From assembly GCA_003223255.1 (NCBI GenBank), contig QHYJ01000283.1:1-38287 (forward strand): DNA of 38,287 nt. The letters run 5' to 3'. The translations under genes and the position numbers were made by a program. Shown here in pieces: positions 26,931 through 35,382 of the stretch. The first letter of the stretch is position 1, and each line of letters starts with the position of its first letter. The notes under the pieces are model-generated. The model saw only the letters and a program-made list of their open reading frames with translations, did not search any database and was not told the origin of the DNA. This stretch comes from Acidobacteriota bacterium (lineage in GTDB: Bacteria; Acidobacteriota; Terriglobia; Acidiferrales; UBA7541).

Positions 26931-27104
26931 ATGAGCTCCGGCGTTCCAGCTTCTTCGCAAGCCGCACCGCCAACTCCCCAGGTCGCCGTCTCGGCCGGAG
27001 TGCTGTGGACTGGCCGCATCCTTAGCGCGCTCCTGGTCTTGTTCCTGTTGTGCTTGCATCTTCGCGAACGTCGCTTGCGCGTACTGATTCCTTTGAGAGG
27101 TTGA
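26931..27104 (+). pseudogene. DoxX-family gene reduced by an internal in-frame deletion
   Basis: The frame has an ATG at 26931 with AAGGGAGA upstream and encodes only 57 aa. Residues to VLWTGRILSALLVLFLL match the N-terminus of DoxX-like proteins (usually ~125-135 aa). The last part, LHLRERRLRVLIPLRG, matches their C-terminal end. About 70-80 central residues with three helices are missing, yet the frame is kept. It would now encode a single-helix protein. Whether it is expressed or useful is unknown. Family matches are from memory. Confidence 0.6.
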
Positions 27105-27167
27105 TTTGATTTCGATTGGTGACCTTGGTAGAAAAGAAAGCCTGAAAAATAAGGAGAGGAGCTTTTC

Positions 27168-28248
27168 ATGAGCAAGGTTCGCGTACTGGTGGGAACAAGG
27201 AAAGGCGCGTTCATTCTGTCCTCGGACGGTAAGCGTGAAAAGTGGACCGTCGGCGGCCCGCATTTTGCCGGCTGGGAGATATACCACATGAAGGGCGCAC
27301 CCGCGAACCCCAACCGCATTTACGCCTCGCAGACCAGCGGCTGGTTCGGCCAAATCATTCAGCGCTCCGACGATGGCGGCAAAACCTGGATTCAGCCCGG
27401 AATCCCTCCAGGCGAACCGACCACCGGCCCCGGCGGTATGCCCAAAGGCGAGAGCAACAAATTTGTGTACGACACTTCTGCGGAAACCGGCAAACCTCTC
27501 ACCACCCATCAGTGGTACGACGGCACACAGCATCCTTGGGAGTTCAAGCGCGTCTGGCACCTCGAACCGTCACTCACCGAGCCCGACGTGGTCTATGCCG
27601 GTGTTGAAGACGCCGCCATATTCCGTTCGAAAGACGGGGGCAAATCCTGGCAGGAACTCTCTGCACTCCGCGGCCATGGCACCGGCCCGAAGTGGCAACC
27701 CGGGGCCGGCGGCATGTGCCTGCACACCATCATTCTCGATCCCAGCAATCCCAAGCGCATCGTCATCGCCATCTCCGCTGCAGGCGCGTTTCGAACCGAC
27801 GACGGCGGCAAAACCTGGAAGCCCGTCAACAAAGGGCTCTACTCGCAATACATCCCGAATCCCACCGCCGAAATCGGCCACTGCGTCCATCACATCGCCA
27901 TGAATGGCAAGCGTCCCAACACGCTGTTCATGCAAAAACATTGGGACGTGATGCGCAGCGACGATGCCGGACGGCGAGCATTACGTGCACGAAGGCAGGC
28001 TGCGCGTGTATCGCAGCCGCACCGGCGGAAATGAGTGGGAAGCGCTCACGAAAGGCCTGCCGCAGAAAAATTGCTACGTCAACGTTCTGCGCGACGCCAT
28101 GGCCGTTGACTCGCTCGACAAATGCGGCATCTATTTTGGGACTACCGGCGGCCAGGTCTACTGCTCCCCCAATGCCGGAAACAGCTGGAAGGCGATCGTC
28201 CACGATCTCCCGGCCGTGCTTTCCGTCGAGGTGCAAACGCTGCGATGA
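27168..28248 (+). pseudogene. BNR/VPS10-type beta-propeller protein, broken by deletion and frameshift
   Basis: The ATG at 27168 (AAGGAGAGGAG upstream) opens a propeller protein with Asp-box repeats: [18 protein letters not shown] and RTDDGGKTW. Homology-like sequence runs to VMRSDDAG near 27968, then the frame turns into nonsense and stops at 28034. The family resumes in the next frame from about 27970 ([19 protein letters not shown]) to 28248. In relatives about 30-37 residues lie between these two parts, so a ~100-bp deletion with a frameshift is likely. Without it the protein would be a ~390-aa cytoplasmic propeller. Its stop overlaps the MoaD-like gene by 4 nt. Confidence 0.8.
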
Positions 28249-28562
28249 GCGGTTCGCCCACAGGAAAAATTCGCGTCATCCTTCCGCCGCACTTGCGGGG
28301 GCTGGCGCACGTCAAAGGCGAACTGCAACTGGATGTCGCCGGCACGCCGACGGTGCGCTCGGTGCTGGACGCGCTGGAAGCGTCGTATCCGATGCTCCGG
28401 GGAACGATTCGCGACCACGTCACGCAACAACGCCGTCCATTCTTGCGCTTCTTCGCATGCGAAGAAGATCTTTCTCACGAATCGCCGGACACGCCGCTAC
28501 CTGACGCCGTCGTCTCGGGAAAAGAGCCGTTGCTCATCCTGGGTGCCATCGCTGGCGGCTAA
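28245..28562 (+). CDS. MoaD/ThiS-like ubiquitin-fold protein
   Basis: This 105-aa protein has the beta-grasp pattern of MoaD/Thi[21 protein letters not shown], then the [16 protein letters not shown] helix. The C-terminal [10 protein letters not shown] ends in the Gly-Gly pair that such carriers use for adenylation and thiocarboxylation. The ATG at 28245 overlaps the propeller-gene stop by 4 nt (ATGA), so the two were translated together. No MoeB, ThiF or molybdopterin gene is nearby, so the partner and pathway are unknown. I recall the pair of BNR propeller and MoaD-like protein in other genomes. Confidence 0.85.
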   Translation: MSGSPTGKIRVILPPHLRGLAHVKGELQLDVAGTPTVRSVLDALEASYPMLRGTIRDHVTQQRRPFLRFFACEEDLSHESPDTPLPDAVVSGKEPLLILGAIAGG

Positions 28563-29049
28563 CGTAGCAGCGGCTCAGGATTCTTGTGGTCGCATATTCA
28601 GGTAATGACCTCAACGCGTTCCCTATACTTTCTCGGTCAGTGCCTTCCCTTATGCCAGAGGACGGCGGCGCCAAGGCTCACAGGGCACTTGGTGAGTCTA
28701 GCCCGATCAAAGACTCACCTGGCGATGCCGGCGGCGCGCCGTCCGCTTCGCTGCTCCGACAGGCCGCGACTAAGGGATCCGCCGCGCTTCGTGTGTTCCG
28801 GCACGGTCACCAGCCCTCACCGGCCCTTAGTCTGCTCCCACCGTCGCCCACGAGCCGCATAGAATTCGGGCTTTCATCAGGGCGCGGTTTTTACCCTGAG
28901 CCAGGAAGGGCCCTCGTGCCCAAACCGCGTAGTAGCGAACATTTCCTTCTTCTTAGCCGCGCCGGAGGCGCAGCGCATGTTGACCCAGCGCGTAAGTGCT
29001 GGGCCGATGGTCGTCCCGACACCAAGCAGCCGCACGTGCGATACGCAAC
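28563..29049. other. Hairpin-rich region without a supported gene
   Basis: In 487 bp no frame shows protein-like composition. Several inverted repeats stand out: GGTGAGTCT (28691-28699) with AGACTCACC (28711-28719), CGCGGTTT (28883-28890) with AAACCGCG (28922-28929), CCCAGC (28984-28989) with GCTGGG (28998-29003), and the 10-bp palindrome CGCACGTGCG (29031-29040). It may hold a structured RNA, a decayed element or a repeat. Confidence 0.6.
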
Positions 29050-29478
29050 CTATTGGATAAACGGATAAATCTCGTCTGCGATCCAATAATTTTCGAAGAG
29101 AATCGCCAGCAGCGTGCCCACCACCCAGATGGCCCAACGTTGCCGATTCCACGCCGAGCTGTTCGTGGCATTGTGAAACAGGATTTCGGCGAGATAGGCG
29201 GCGCAGTAACAAAGATTCGCGAGCAGCGCCAGAACCGTCGCGCCCCCAAGTCCCGCGAGGTTCATTGCCGGGCGGAAATGCGGCCAGGTCTTTACCACCC
29301 AAATCACGACGACCCCGAGGAGTAACAAGTTGTAAAGCAGTCGGCGCGGCTCCCAGAAGTGCGCCGCGTTGATCAGCCCTTTCCACGACGATCCTCGCCC
29401 GGATTCAGCCGCTGATTTGGCCTCCGAGTAATCCGGGTTATCCGGCCCTGCTGGCAGCCCCGAATTTGCCGTTTCCAT
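29050..29478 (-). CDS. Small membrane protein of unknown function
   Basis: This 142-aa protein has a soluble, charged N-terminus (about 40 residues) followed by three membrane helices (about 47-66, 78-101, 114-133). It ends NYWIADEIYPFIQ. WEPRRLLYN before the first helix and the NYWIADEIYP end look conserved in an uncharacterised family seen in Acidobacteria and Xanthomonadales, recalled without a search. No catalytic motif is visible. The ATG is at 29478. It is divergent from the DUF2277 gene. Confidence 0.75.
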   Translation of the reverse strand: METANSGLPAGPDNPDYSEAKSAAESGRGSSWKGLINAAHFWEPRRLLYNLLLLGVVVIWVVKTWPHFRPAMNLAGLGGATVLALLANLCYCAAYLAEILFHNATNSSAWNRQRWAIWVVGTLLAILFENYWIADEIYPFIQ

Positions 29479-29546
29479 TTCCTCTGTCCAGTCCCTGGGA
29501 GCTCTGCGCCGATACTGGTCGCGCCGAGCCGCCGAGTTCTGCCGGT

Positions 29547-29571
29547 TACTTTACGTAGCCATGTACTTTAC
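29547..29571. promoter_or_regulatory. Direct repeat TACTTTAC x2
   Basis: TACTTTAC occurs at 29547-29554 and 29564-29571, 17 bp apart, followed by CTTGCAAAG. Spacing near two helical turns and the position between divergent genes suggest a regulator site. The pattern vaguely recalls PadR-type operators, but no regulator gene is adjacent. Confidence 0.25.
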
Positions 29572-29690
29572 CTTGCAAAGCACTTCAAGTCAAGCCCCTT
29601 CTTTCCTTCCGTTTGCCGTGGCGGACCTTGGAATCGTTGCGGTTTCGCCGGCAGGTTCTTCCGGCCAGCTTCCGGCGCAGCACTTTCGCT

Positions 29691-29696
29691 TATACT
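29691..29696 (+). promoter_or_regulatory. Candidate -10 element before the DUF2277 gene
   Basis: TATACT lies 52 bp before the ATG of the DUF2277 gene. No good -35 is seen at 17 bp upstream, so this is a weak call. Confidence 0.3.
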
Positions 29697-29748
29697 GACG
29701 GCTGGAAACTGAATACTGCCAACCTACCCCTGAATCCCGGAGGCCTTC

Positions 29749-30027
29749 ATGTGCCGCAACATCAAAACGCTTTTCAATTTCGATCCGCCAGTCACACCGG
29801 AAGAAGTACGCGCCGCCTCCCTGCAGTTCGTCCGGAAAATTACCGGCTTCCATCATCCGTCGAAAACCAACGAGGCCGCTTTCAACGCCGCCATCGACGA
29901 CATCGCCCGGGTTTCAACGCGCCTGCTCCACTCCCTGGAAACCACTGCGCCGCATCGCAATCGCCAAGCTGAGGCGGCGAAAGCGCGGGCGCGAGCCGCT
30001 GCGCGCTTCGGCTCCGCCGCGGACTGA
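29749..30027 (+). CDS. DUF2277 family protein
   Basis: This 92-aa protein matches DUF2277 throughout: MCRNIKTLFNFDPPVT at the start, RAASLQFVRKITGFHHPSK, and a C-terminal AAKARARAAARFG. The family is small, cytoplasmic and of unknown function. A GGAGG-containing site lies 7 nt upstream of the ATG. It is convergent with the rhamnosidase gene; the 105-bp gap holds a long-loop repeat ACTCGGGA/TCCCGAGT (30042-30049, 30093-30100) without a T-tract. Confidence 0.93.
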   Translation: MCRNIKTLFNFDPPVTPEEVRAASLQFVRKITGFHHPSKTNEAAFNAAIDDIARVSTRLLHSLETTAPHRNRQAEAAKARARAAARFGSAAD

Positions 30028-30132
30028 AGCAGTCCCTACAAACTCGGGATCTCCGATCCGCGCGAACCTCCGATCATAGGTTGTTACTACAGTCCCGAGT
30101 GGTAAGTAGAAGCGCCAACCCGCCGAATTGGT

Positions 30133-32907
30133 CTACAGGCCGGCCAATAGGAACACGTAGCTGCCGGAGCCGACCTCGACGAGCACCGCGTCGCCCGATT
30201 GGCGAGCTCCAAGGAGGTCCGGGCGGTTCGAGAGTGGCTTCTGCCCTTCGGTAACTTGCTCGAGCTTAGCATTCGGCAAGCGTACCGTGGCTGTTGCGTT
30301 CGGCGGCACTTCGACGCTGAGCGTGAATTTGCCATCCGCTAACTTCCAGCCCGAGGCCACCTGGCCGTACATGCTCTCTACCGAAGCGTTCGCGAAGGTC
30401 AAGCCGCCGCCGGGTTGCGGCTGGATCAAGATGTGTTTGTAGCCGGGATGACTCTCGTCGATCTCCATTCCTGCAATGACGCGATACATCCATTCGCCGA
30501 TCGCACCATAGGCGTAGTGGTTGAAAGAGTTCATATCCGGATCCTGAAAAGTGCCGTCGGGTTTGATGCCGTCCCAGCGTTCCCAGATGGTGGTCGCGCC
30601 TTTGGTCACGGGATAGAGCCAGGAAGGATATTCGGTGCGATTCAGCAGCATGTACGCGAGATCGACGTAGCCATAATCGCTCAGGACCTGGCAGAGCAGT
30701 GGCGTGCCGAGGAATCCGGTGGTCAGATGCCCAAATTTTTTGACGTCGTCGGCGAGCCGCGCCGCAGCCCCCGCGCGCTGTGTTTCCGGCAACAAATCGA
30801 ATGCGAGCGCCATCGCGTAAGCCGTCTGCGTGTTCGAAGAAAGCCGGCCATTGGGCGTCACAAATTCTTTTTGAAATGCGTTCTTGATTTTCTCTTCGAG
30901 AGAAGCGAAGTCGACAGCGTCTCCTTTTTTCCCGAGCACTGCTGCAGTTTTTGCGAGCAACGCGGTCGAGCGCGCGAAATAGGCAGTCTGAATCAAATCC
31001 TTGTCCGTGGTTGCGCCGGGATAATCCGAGCGCGTGGTGGCAAAAGCGAGCCAATCTCCGAAGCTGAATCCGCTGCTCCAGAGATATTTTTCGCCTGCTT
31101 GCCGCCGCATGTACTCCACCCAAGATTTCATGCTGAGGTACTGTTCTTCGAGAATGCGCTTGTCGCCATAGGACTGATACAGGATCCACGGCACCACCAC
31201 GGCCACGTCCGCCCATCCGGCGGAGGCCGCCTCGCCCTTCCGCGTTTGATGCGACAAAACATTAGGAATCACGAACGGAACCGCGCCATCGTCTTCTTGA
31301 TCGAGAGCGACGTCTTTCAGCCACTTGGTATAAAACGCGGCGGTGCCGTGGTTAAACGAAGCAGTGCGCGCAAACACTTGCGCGTCGCCGGTCCAGCCCA
31401 GGCGTTCGTCGCGCTGCGGGCAGTCTGTGGGAACATCGAGGAAATTTCCTTTCTGTCCCCAAATGATGTTGTGCTGCAGCTGGTTCAAATGCGAATTGGA
31501 AGTTTCAAACGAGCCGGTACGCGGAATAGCGGAGTGCACGACGATGCCCGTAAAGTCCTTCGGATTGACTTCGCCGCGCCAGCCGCTGATCGCCACGTAG
31601 CGAAATCCCTGGAAAGTGAAGTGCGGCTGAAACGTTTCGGTTCCCTGCCCTTTGGTGGTGTAGCGAATGGTTTGCTCAGCCCAGCGCAGATTTGCGGTAT
31701 AGAAATTTCCGGCTTTGTCGAGCACTTCCGCATGGCGCAAGGTCATGGTGGTTCCGGCCGGCGCGCTCACGCGAAAACGGATCCAGCCCACCATGTTCTG
31801 TCCCATGTCGAGCACCGTGTCCCCTACCGGCGTTTTAAACACTTTTGCGGGAGTGATTTCTTCGATTGCTTTGACCGGAGGCCCCGCCGGAGCGACCAGT
31901 CTGGCTTTTGGAGGCTCCAGCATGGTCACCGATCTCCAAGTTGTGTCGTTGAATCCCGCTTCGTTCCAGCCAGGCTGCTCAAGGCGCGCATCGTAGGTTT
32001 CCCCGTTGTAAATGTCGGACTCCAGCACCGCCCCAGTCGAGGATTTCCATTGATCGTCGCTGCTGACGACCTGCTGCGAGCCATCCTTATAAGTAATGAC
32101 CAGTTGCGCCAGCAGCGCCAGCTTCTTGCCGTAGCGATTTCGATTATTTTTGTGATCCCATGCCAATCTTCCGCGGAACCAGCCATCTCCCAGCATGGCG
32201 GCAAGGCAGTTCGCGCCGGATTTGACCAAGTTCGTTATGTCGTAGGTCTGATACTGATAGCGGAAATCGTAGGAAGTCCATCCCGGCGTGAAATATTCAT
32301 CGCCAACGCGCTTGCCATTGAGCGACATTTCGTACAGCCCCATAGCCGTTGCATACAAGCGCGCTCGCTCAATTTTCTTCTCAATTTTCTTGTTGACGGA
32401 AAATTCCCTTCGCAGCAAGGGAGCGGGATTCGATTTCGTTTCTTCCTCGACAAGATTGGGGGTAATCCATTTTGCTTTCCAATCCGCAGGCTCGAGCAGG
32501 CCCATTTCCCAATGAGCGGGCTTGCTCCACTCGGACAAATGCCCGTGATTGTCGGCGGCGCGCACTTGCCAGTAATAAATCTTGCGGCTCTCGAGGGCGG
32601 GCCCGCTGTACTCCACCTGGATCGACGCGTCCGAAGATTGCTTTCCGCTCCCCCAGGTGAATTTTCCTTTTGCCAGCTCGGGTTCGGAGGGAGCCACGCG
32701 GATTTCGTAGCTTGTCTGAAGCACTCCCCTTTCCGCGCTTACCAGTTCCCAGCTCAGTCGCGGTTTTCGAACATCGATCCCGAGAGGATCCACTTTGTAC
32801 TCGCAGCGAAGGTTCTTAACCGTGAGCGGATTGTCGCCAAGTGCGCGGGCCGCCGCCAGCAAGGCGAATATGCCGGTCCATGCGACGATTCTGAGTTTCC
32901 AATTCAT
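30133..32907 (-). CDS. Secreted alpha-L-rhamnosidase (GH78)
   Basis: This 924-aa glycoside hydrolase releases terminal L-rhamnose from plant or bacterial glycans. The start at 32907 has AAGGAGA upstream and gives a Sec signal (LRIVAWTGIFALLAAARAL); a longer frame to 33036 lies beyond the probable promoter. Bacteroidetes/Acidobacteria-type GH78 domains follow: Bac_rhamnosid_N (WKAKWITP, ARLYATAMGLYEMSLNG), then the (alpha/alpha)6 barrel with the catalytic acid in QRDERLGWTGD and the second catalytic region FNHYAYGAIGEWMY. The C-terminal beta domain is complete. A perfect palindrome at 32979-32998 probably controls it. Confidence 0.96.
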   Translation of the reverse strand: MNWKLRIVAWTGIFALLAAARALGDNPLTVKNLRCEYKVDPLGIDVRKPRLSWELVSAERGVLQTSYEIRVAPSEPELAKGKFTWGSGKQSSDASIQVEYSGPALESRKIYYWQVRAADNHGHLSEWSKPAHWEMGLLEPADWKAKWITPNLVEEETKSNPAPLLRREFSVNKKIEKKIERARLYATAMGLYEMSLNGKRVGDEYFTPGWTSYDFRYQYQTYDITNLVKSGANCLAAMLGDGWFRGRLAWDHKNNRNRYGKKLALLAQLVITYKDGSQQVVSSDDQWKSSTGAVLESDIYNGETYDARLEQPGWNEAGFNDTTWRSVTMLEPPKARLVAPAGPPVKAIEEITPAKVFKTPVGDTVLDMGQNMVGWIRFRVSAPAGTTMTLRHAEVLDKAGNFYTANLRWAEQTIRYTTKGQGTETFQPHFTFQGFRYVAISGWRGEVNPKDFTGIVVHSAIPRTGSFETSNSHLNQLQHNIIWGQKGNFLDVPTDCPQRDERLGWTGDAQVFARTASFNHGTAAFYTKWLKDVALDQEDDGAVPFVIPNVLSHQTRKGEAASAGWADVAVVVPWILYQSYGDKRILEEQYLSMKSWVEYMRRQAGEKYLWSSGFSFGDWLAFATTRSDYPGATTDKDLIQTAYFARSTALLAKTAAVLGKKGDAVDFASLEEKIKNAFQKEFVTPNGRLSSNTQTAYAMALAFDLLPETQRAGAAARLADDVKKFGHLTTGFLGTPLLCQVLSDYGYVDLAYMLLNRTEYPSWLYPVTKGATTIWERWDGIKPDGTFQDPDMNSFNHYAYGAIGEWMYRVIAGMEIDESHPGYKHILIQPQPGGGLTFANASVESMYGQVASGWKLADGKFTLSVEVPPNATATVRLPNAKLEQVTEGQKPLSNRPDLLGARQSGDAVLVEVGSGSYVFLLAGL

Positions 32908-32978
32908 GCATTGTCTCCTTGTCGCGCGCCAACGGCCCAAGCTTGGTTTTTGACCGGTCCACGTTTCGGCAGACAGGA

Positions 32979-32998
32979 GGGCATGATATATCATGCCC
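32979..32998. promoter_or_regulatory. Perfect 20-bp palindrome upstream of the rhamnosidase gene
   Basis: GGGCATGATATATCATGCCC is a perfect palindrome 72 bp before the GH78 start codon. Its symmetry with an AT-rich centre is typical for a dimeric repressor such as GntR or LacI types. No repressor gene is adjacent in the window. Confidence 0.55.
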
Positions 32999-33081
32999 CT
33001 GGCGAGCGGAATGAAGCGTGGAGGCGGATATGTCATTACGGCGGGTGAAGAAACGGATACGAGCGAAGCCGGTGTAGGTTT

Positions 33082-34035
33082 CTAGGCGGAGCTTGCTGAA
33101 GAGTGTGGGGCTTTCTCCAGGGCTTGGCGATCCCAGTGGGCGAGGTGGGCGCCGGCTTCGTAGGTGGACTGACAAAAGTCGAGCAGCGCCGCGCTAGGAG
33201 AGGAAGCACGGCGGACATCGTCATACATCACAATAAACTCGTTGAGCTGCGGGTGGTAGATCGCGGCGTCCGGCCGAACGCGGGATTCGCGGAAGCCCGG
33301 CGGCTCAGGAGCCATGTAGGAATAGAAGGCTGCTCCATCAAGGCCACTTCCAGGCCAAAAGCCGACGCTGCTGACCTCGTGGGAATAGGCTTCTCGCGTG
33401 ATGGAATCAGCGCCCCCGCGCTCGGGGGCACGACGGCCCGAAAAGCGGGTGACGGCAAGGTCGAAGCTGCCCCAGAAGAAATGTACGGGGCTGGACTTGC
33501 CGACGAAACGAGAGCGGAACTCCTGAAAGACGCGGTCCACGGAGACAAGGATTTGCCAGAACCTGCGCGCATATTCCGGATGGTAAGAGGCATGAACGCG
33601 ATCCTGGTCAAAGGGAATCGGGTCAGGGATTTCCACGGGCATTCTCCAAATCTTGACGTCGATTCCGGCCGAACGAAGCATCCCCAGAAAGTCCTGGTAA
33701 AAGTCCGCGACCGAGCGGGGAGAGAGCGAAATGGATTTGACCTGGCCATTGTTGGCTTGCAGCACCAGCTCGTGGTTGAGGAAATCGAACCGCAGCTCAA
33801 AGGTGAAGTGCGCGTAAGGAATCGCAGTGGTCGTGAGGCCGCGGGCAGAAACATAGAGAGGAACGTTCCACCAGTGGTTCAGCCTGGGGGTAAGCGCGAG
33901 CCGAACCTTGCCGACGATTTGCGTCCACCTGTGGAGCGTGGCGTAAGTGTCCTTCCAGGCTGCAAGCGGGAGAGACGGCCAGCACTCCGCCCTGTCGCTC
34001 ATGGTGGTGCTCGGGGATTTGTGCATGTCGAGCAT
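33082..34035 (-). CDS. DUF5996 family protein
   Basis: This protein of about 317 aa matches DUF5996: WPSLPLAAWKDTYATLHRWT, NHWWNVPLYVSARGLTT, then FFWGSFDLAVTRFSGRRAP and EAYSHEVSSVGFWPG. The function is unknown; the many conserved Trp, His and Arg suggest an enzyme. Start choice: Met at 34035 has GAGG 8 nt upstream; Met at 34026 and 34002 are alternatives, and the latter lies just before the conserved part. It is divergent from the pirin gene, sharing a 170-bp upstream region. Confidence 0.9.
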   Translation of the reverse strand: MLDMHKSPSTTMSDRAECWPSLPLAAWKDTYATLHRWTQIVGKVRLALTPRLNHWWNVPLYVSARGLTTTAIPYAHFTFELRFDFLNHELVLQANNGQVKSISLSPRSVADFYQDFLGMLRSAGIDVKIWRMPVEIPDPIPFDQDRVHASYHPEYARRFWQILVSVDRVFQEFRSRFVGKSSPVHFFWGSFDLAVTRFSGRRAPERGGADSITREAYSHEVSSVGFWPGSGLDGAAFYSYMAPEPPGFRESRVRPDAAIYHPQLNEFIVMYDDVRRASSPSAALLDFCQSTYEAGAHLAHWDRQALEKAPHSSASSA

Positions 34036-34205
34036 GACGATGCCCTCAGACAAGCAACGGCTGGGAACGGTGCCGCGAGCTAAGCGCGGAATGATGCGTA
34101 GATTAGCGCAAAACGTGGCGCTTGCAAACCGCGCGTGGTGGAAGTGGCGGTCCTGCAAACGAGGGCGTAGACTGCCAAGCCAGACGGCGAAGTAAGGAGG
34201 TGGAC

Positions 34206-35138
34206 ATGTCACTGCGGCCAGTGAAAAGGCTGATTCGGGCGAAGCCAACAATAGAAGGCGCGGGGGTACATTTGCGGCGGGCGTTTGGCTTCGGCAACAC
34301 GAAGGAATTCGATCCGTTCCTGCTGCTGGACGATTTTCGCAATGACGTGCCGGCGGACTATCTGGCGGGGTTTCCGTGGCACCCGCACCGGGGCATCGAG
34401 ACGATTACGTACGTACTTTCCGGCACCGTGGAACACGGAGACAGCATGGGGAATCGCGGGACGATTGCCGCGGGCGACGTCCAGTGGATGACCGCAGGAA
34501 GCGGGATCATCCACCAGGAAATGCCCAAGGGCGATCACGCCGGGCGCATGCACGGGTTCCAACTGTGGGCGAACCTGCCGTCGGCGCTGAAGATGACGGT
34601 GCCGCGCTACCAGGAAGTGAAAGCGCCGGAGATTCCGGAGACTACCGACGACGACGGGACAGAGGTGCGCGTGGTGTGCGGGAATTTCTGGGGAAAGCGC
34701 GGGCCGGTCGAAGGAATCGCGGCGGACCCGATTTACATCGATGTCAGCGTGCCACCGGGACGGCGGAAGACGCTGCCGGTGGAAGTGACGAGGCATGCGT
34801 TCGCGTACGTGTTCGCGGGCGCGGGGAAATTCTGCAACGCCTCGGAACCGCTGGAGGTTCCGACGGAGCCGGTGGGCTGGCTGGAAACCGCGCCGCCGCC
34901 TTCGGAGGCGGACAACCGCTCGCTGGTGCTGTTCGACCGGGGCGACGAGTTGATGGTGCAGGCGGGAGATGAGGGCATCCGCTTCCTGCTGGTGTCGGGG
35001 AAGCCGCTCGAAGAGCCCGTGGCGTGGTACGGGCCGATTGTAATGAACACCCAGGAGCAATTGCGCGAGGCGTTCCGGGAATTGCAAGAGGGGACGTTCT
35101 TGAGGGCGCGTGGAAAGAGCACGGCCAGCGGAGAGTAA
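34206..35138 (+). CDS. Pirin family protein
   Basis: This 310-aa bicupin protein has the pirin metal site HPHRGIETITYVL plus IIHQEMP in the first cupin, and the pirin C-terminal domain with TRHAFAYVFAGAG. The start has an ideal AAGGAGG 5 nt upstream at 34206. Pirins are iron proteins; some are quercetin 2,3-dioxygenases, others bind transcription factors. The C-terminal tail (about residues 290-310) is longer than usual and charged. It is divergent from the DUF5996 gene. Confidence 0.95.
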   Translation: MSLRPVKRLIRAKPTIEGAGVHLRRAFGFGNTKEFDPFLLLDDFRNDVPADYLAGFPWHPHRGIETITYVLSGTVEHGDSMGNRGTIAAGDVQWMTAGSGIIHQEMPKGDHAGRMHGFQLWANLPSALKMTVPRYQEVKAPEIPETTDDDGTEVRVVCGNFWGKRGPVEGIAADPIYIDVSVPPGRRKTLPVEVTRHAFAYVFAGAGKFCNASEPLEVPTEPVGWLETAPPPSEADNRSLVLFDRGDELMVQAGDEGIRFLLVSGKPLEEPVAWYGPIVMNTQEQLREAFRELQEGTFLRARGKSTASGE

Positions 35139-35217
35139 GCAGAGGCCGGAACGGCAAGGAAATTAGAAAATCGAAGTTCGAGCTCGGTGGTTGTAACGGC
35201 GGCAGTTTGCAAGGCCA

Positions 35218-35382
35218 TTGTGAAAGGCGGGGCGACGGTGTATGGTACAAAGAAGATCGACGGATTGAACGAACAGCACCACAGTATGCCTGACATGCGG
35301 AACCCGGCTCACCTGCAGGCGTACCCTACGCGGGCGAAGGTGCAACCCGGCGGGGGAAACCATTACAGGAGAGGCCACTTCG
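35218..35382 (+). promoter_or_regulatory. Promoter-like sequence and structured leader
   Basis: TTGTGA (35218-35223) and TATGGT (35241-35246) with a 17-nt spacer could be a sigma-70 promoter. The ~130-nt leader that would follow has a nested hairpin: CACCT (35310-35314) with AGGTG (35338-35342) around GCGTA (35319-35323) and TACGC (35327-35331). AACCCGGC occurs twice (35301, 35344). It matches no riboswitch class I know. AGGAGAGG serves as the ribosome site. Confidence 0.35.

Noticed and set aside
28586-29068. 160-codon plus-strand frame in the hairpin-rich region
   Set aside because: Low-complexity Pro/Ser/Arg composition, no Shine-Dalgarno and no motif.
30415-33048. 877-codon open frame on the plus strand
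   Set aside because: It lies wholly opposite the GH78 gene, has no family motifs and arises from the codon bias of the real gene.
33103-34083. 326-codon plus-strand frame
   Set aside because: Opposite the DUF5996 gene, whose conserved motifs are clear.
35250-35382. c-di-GMP (GEMM) or other known riboswitch
   Set aside because: GGGGGAAACC looked suggestive, but the conserved GEMM core and pairing are missing.
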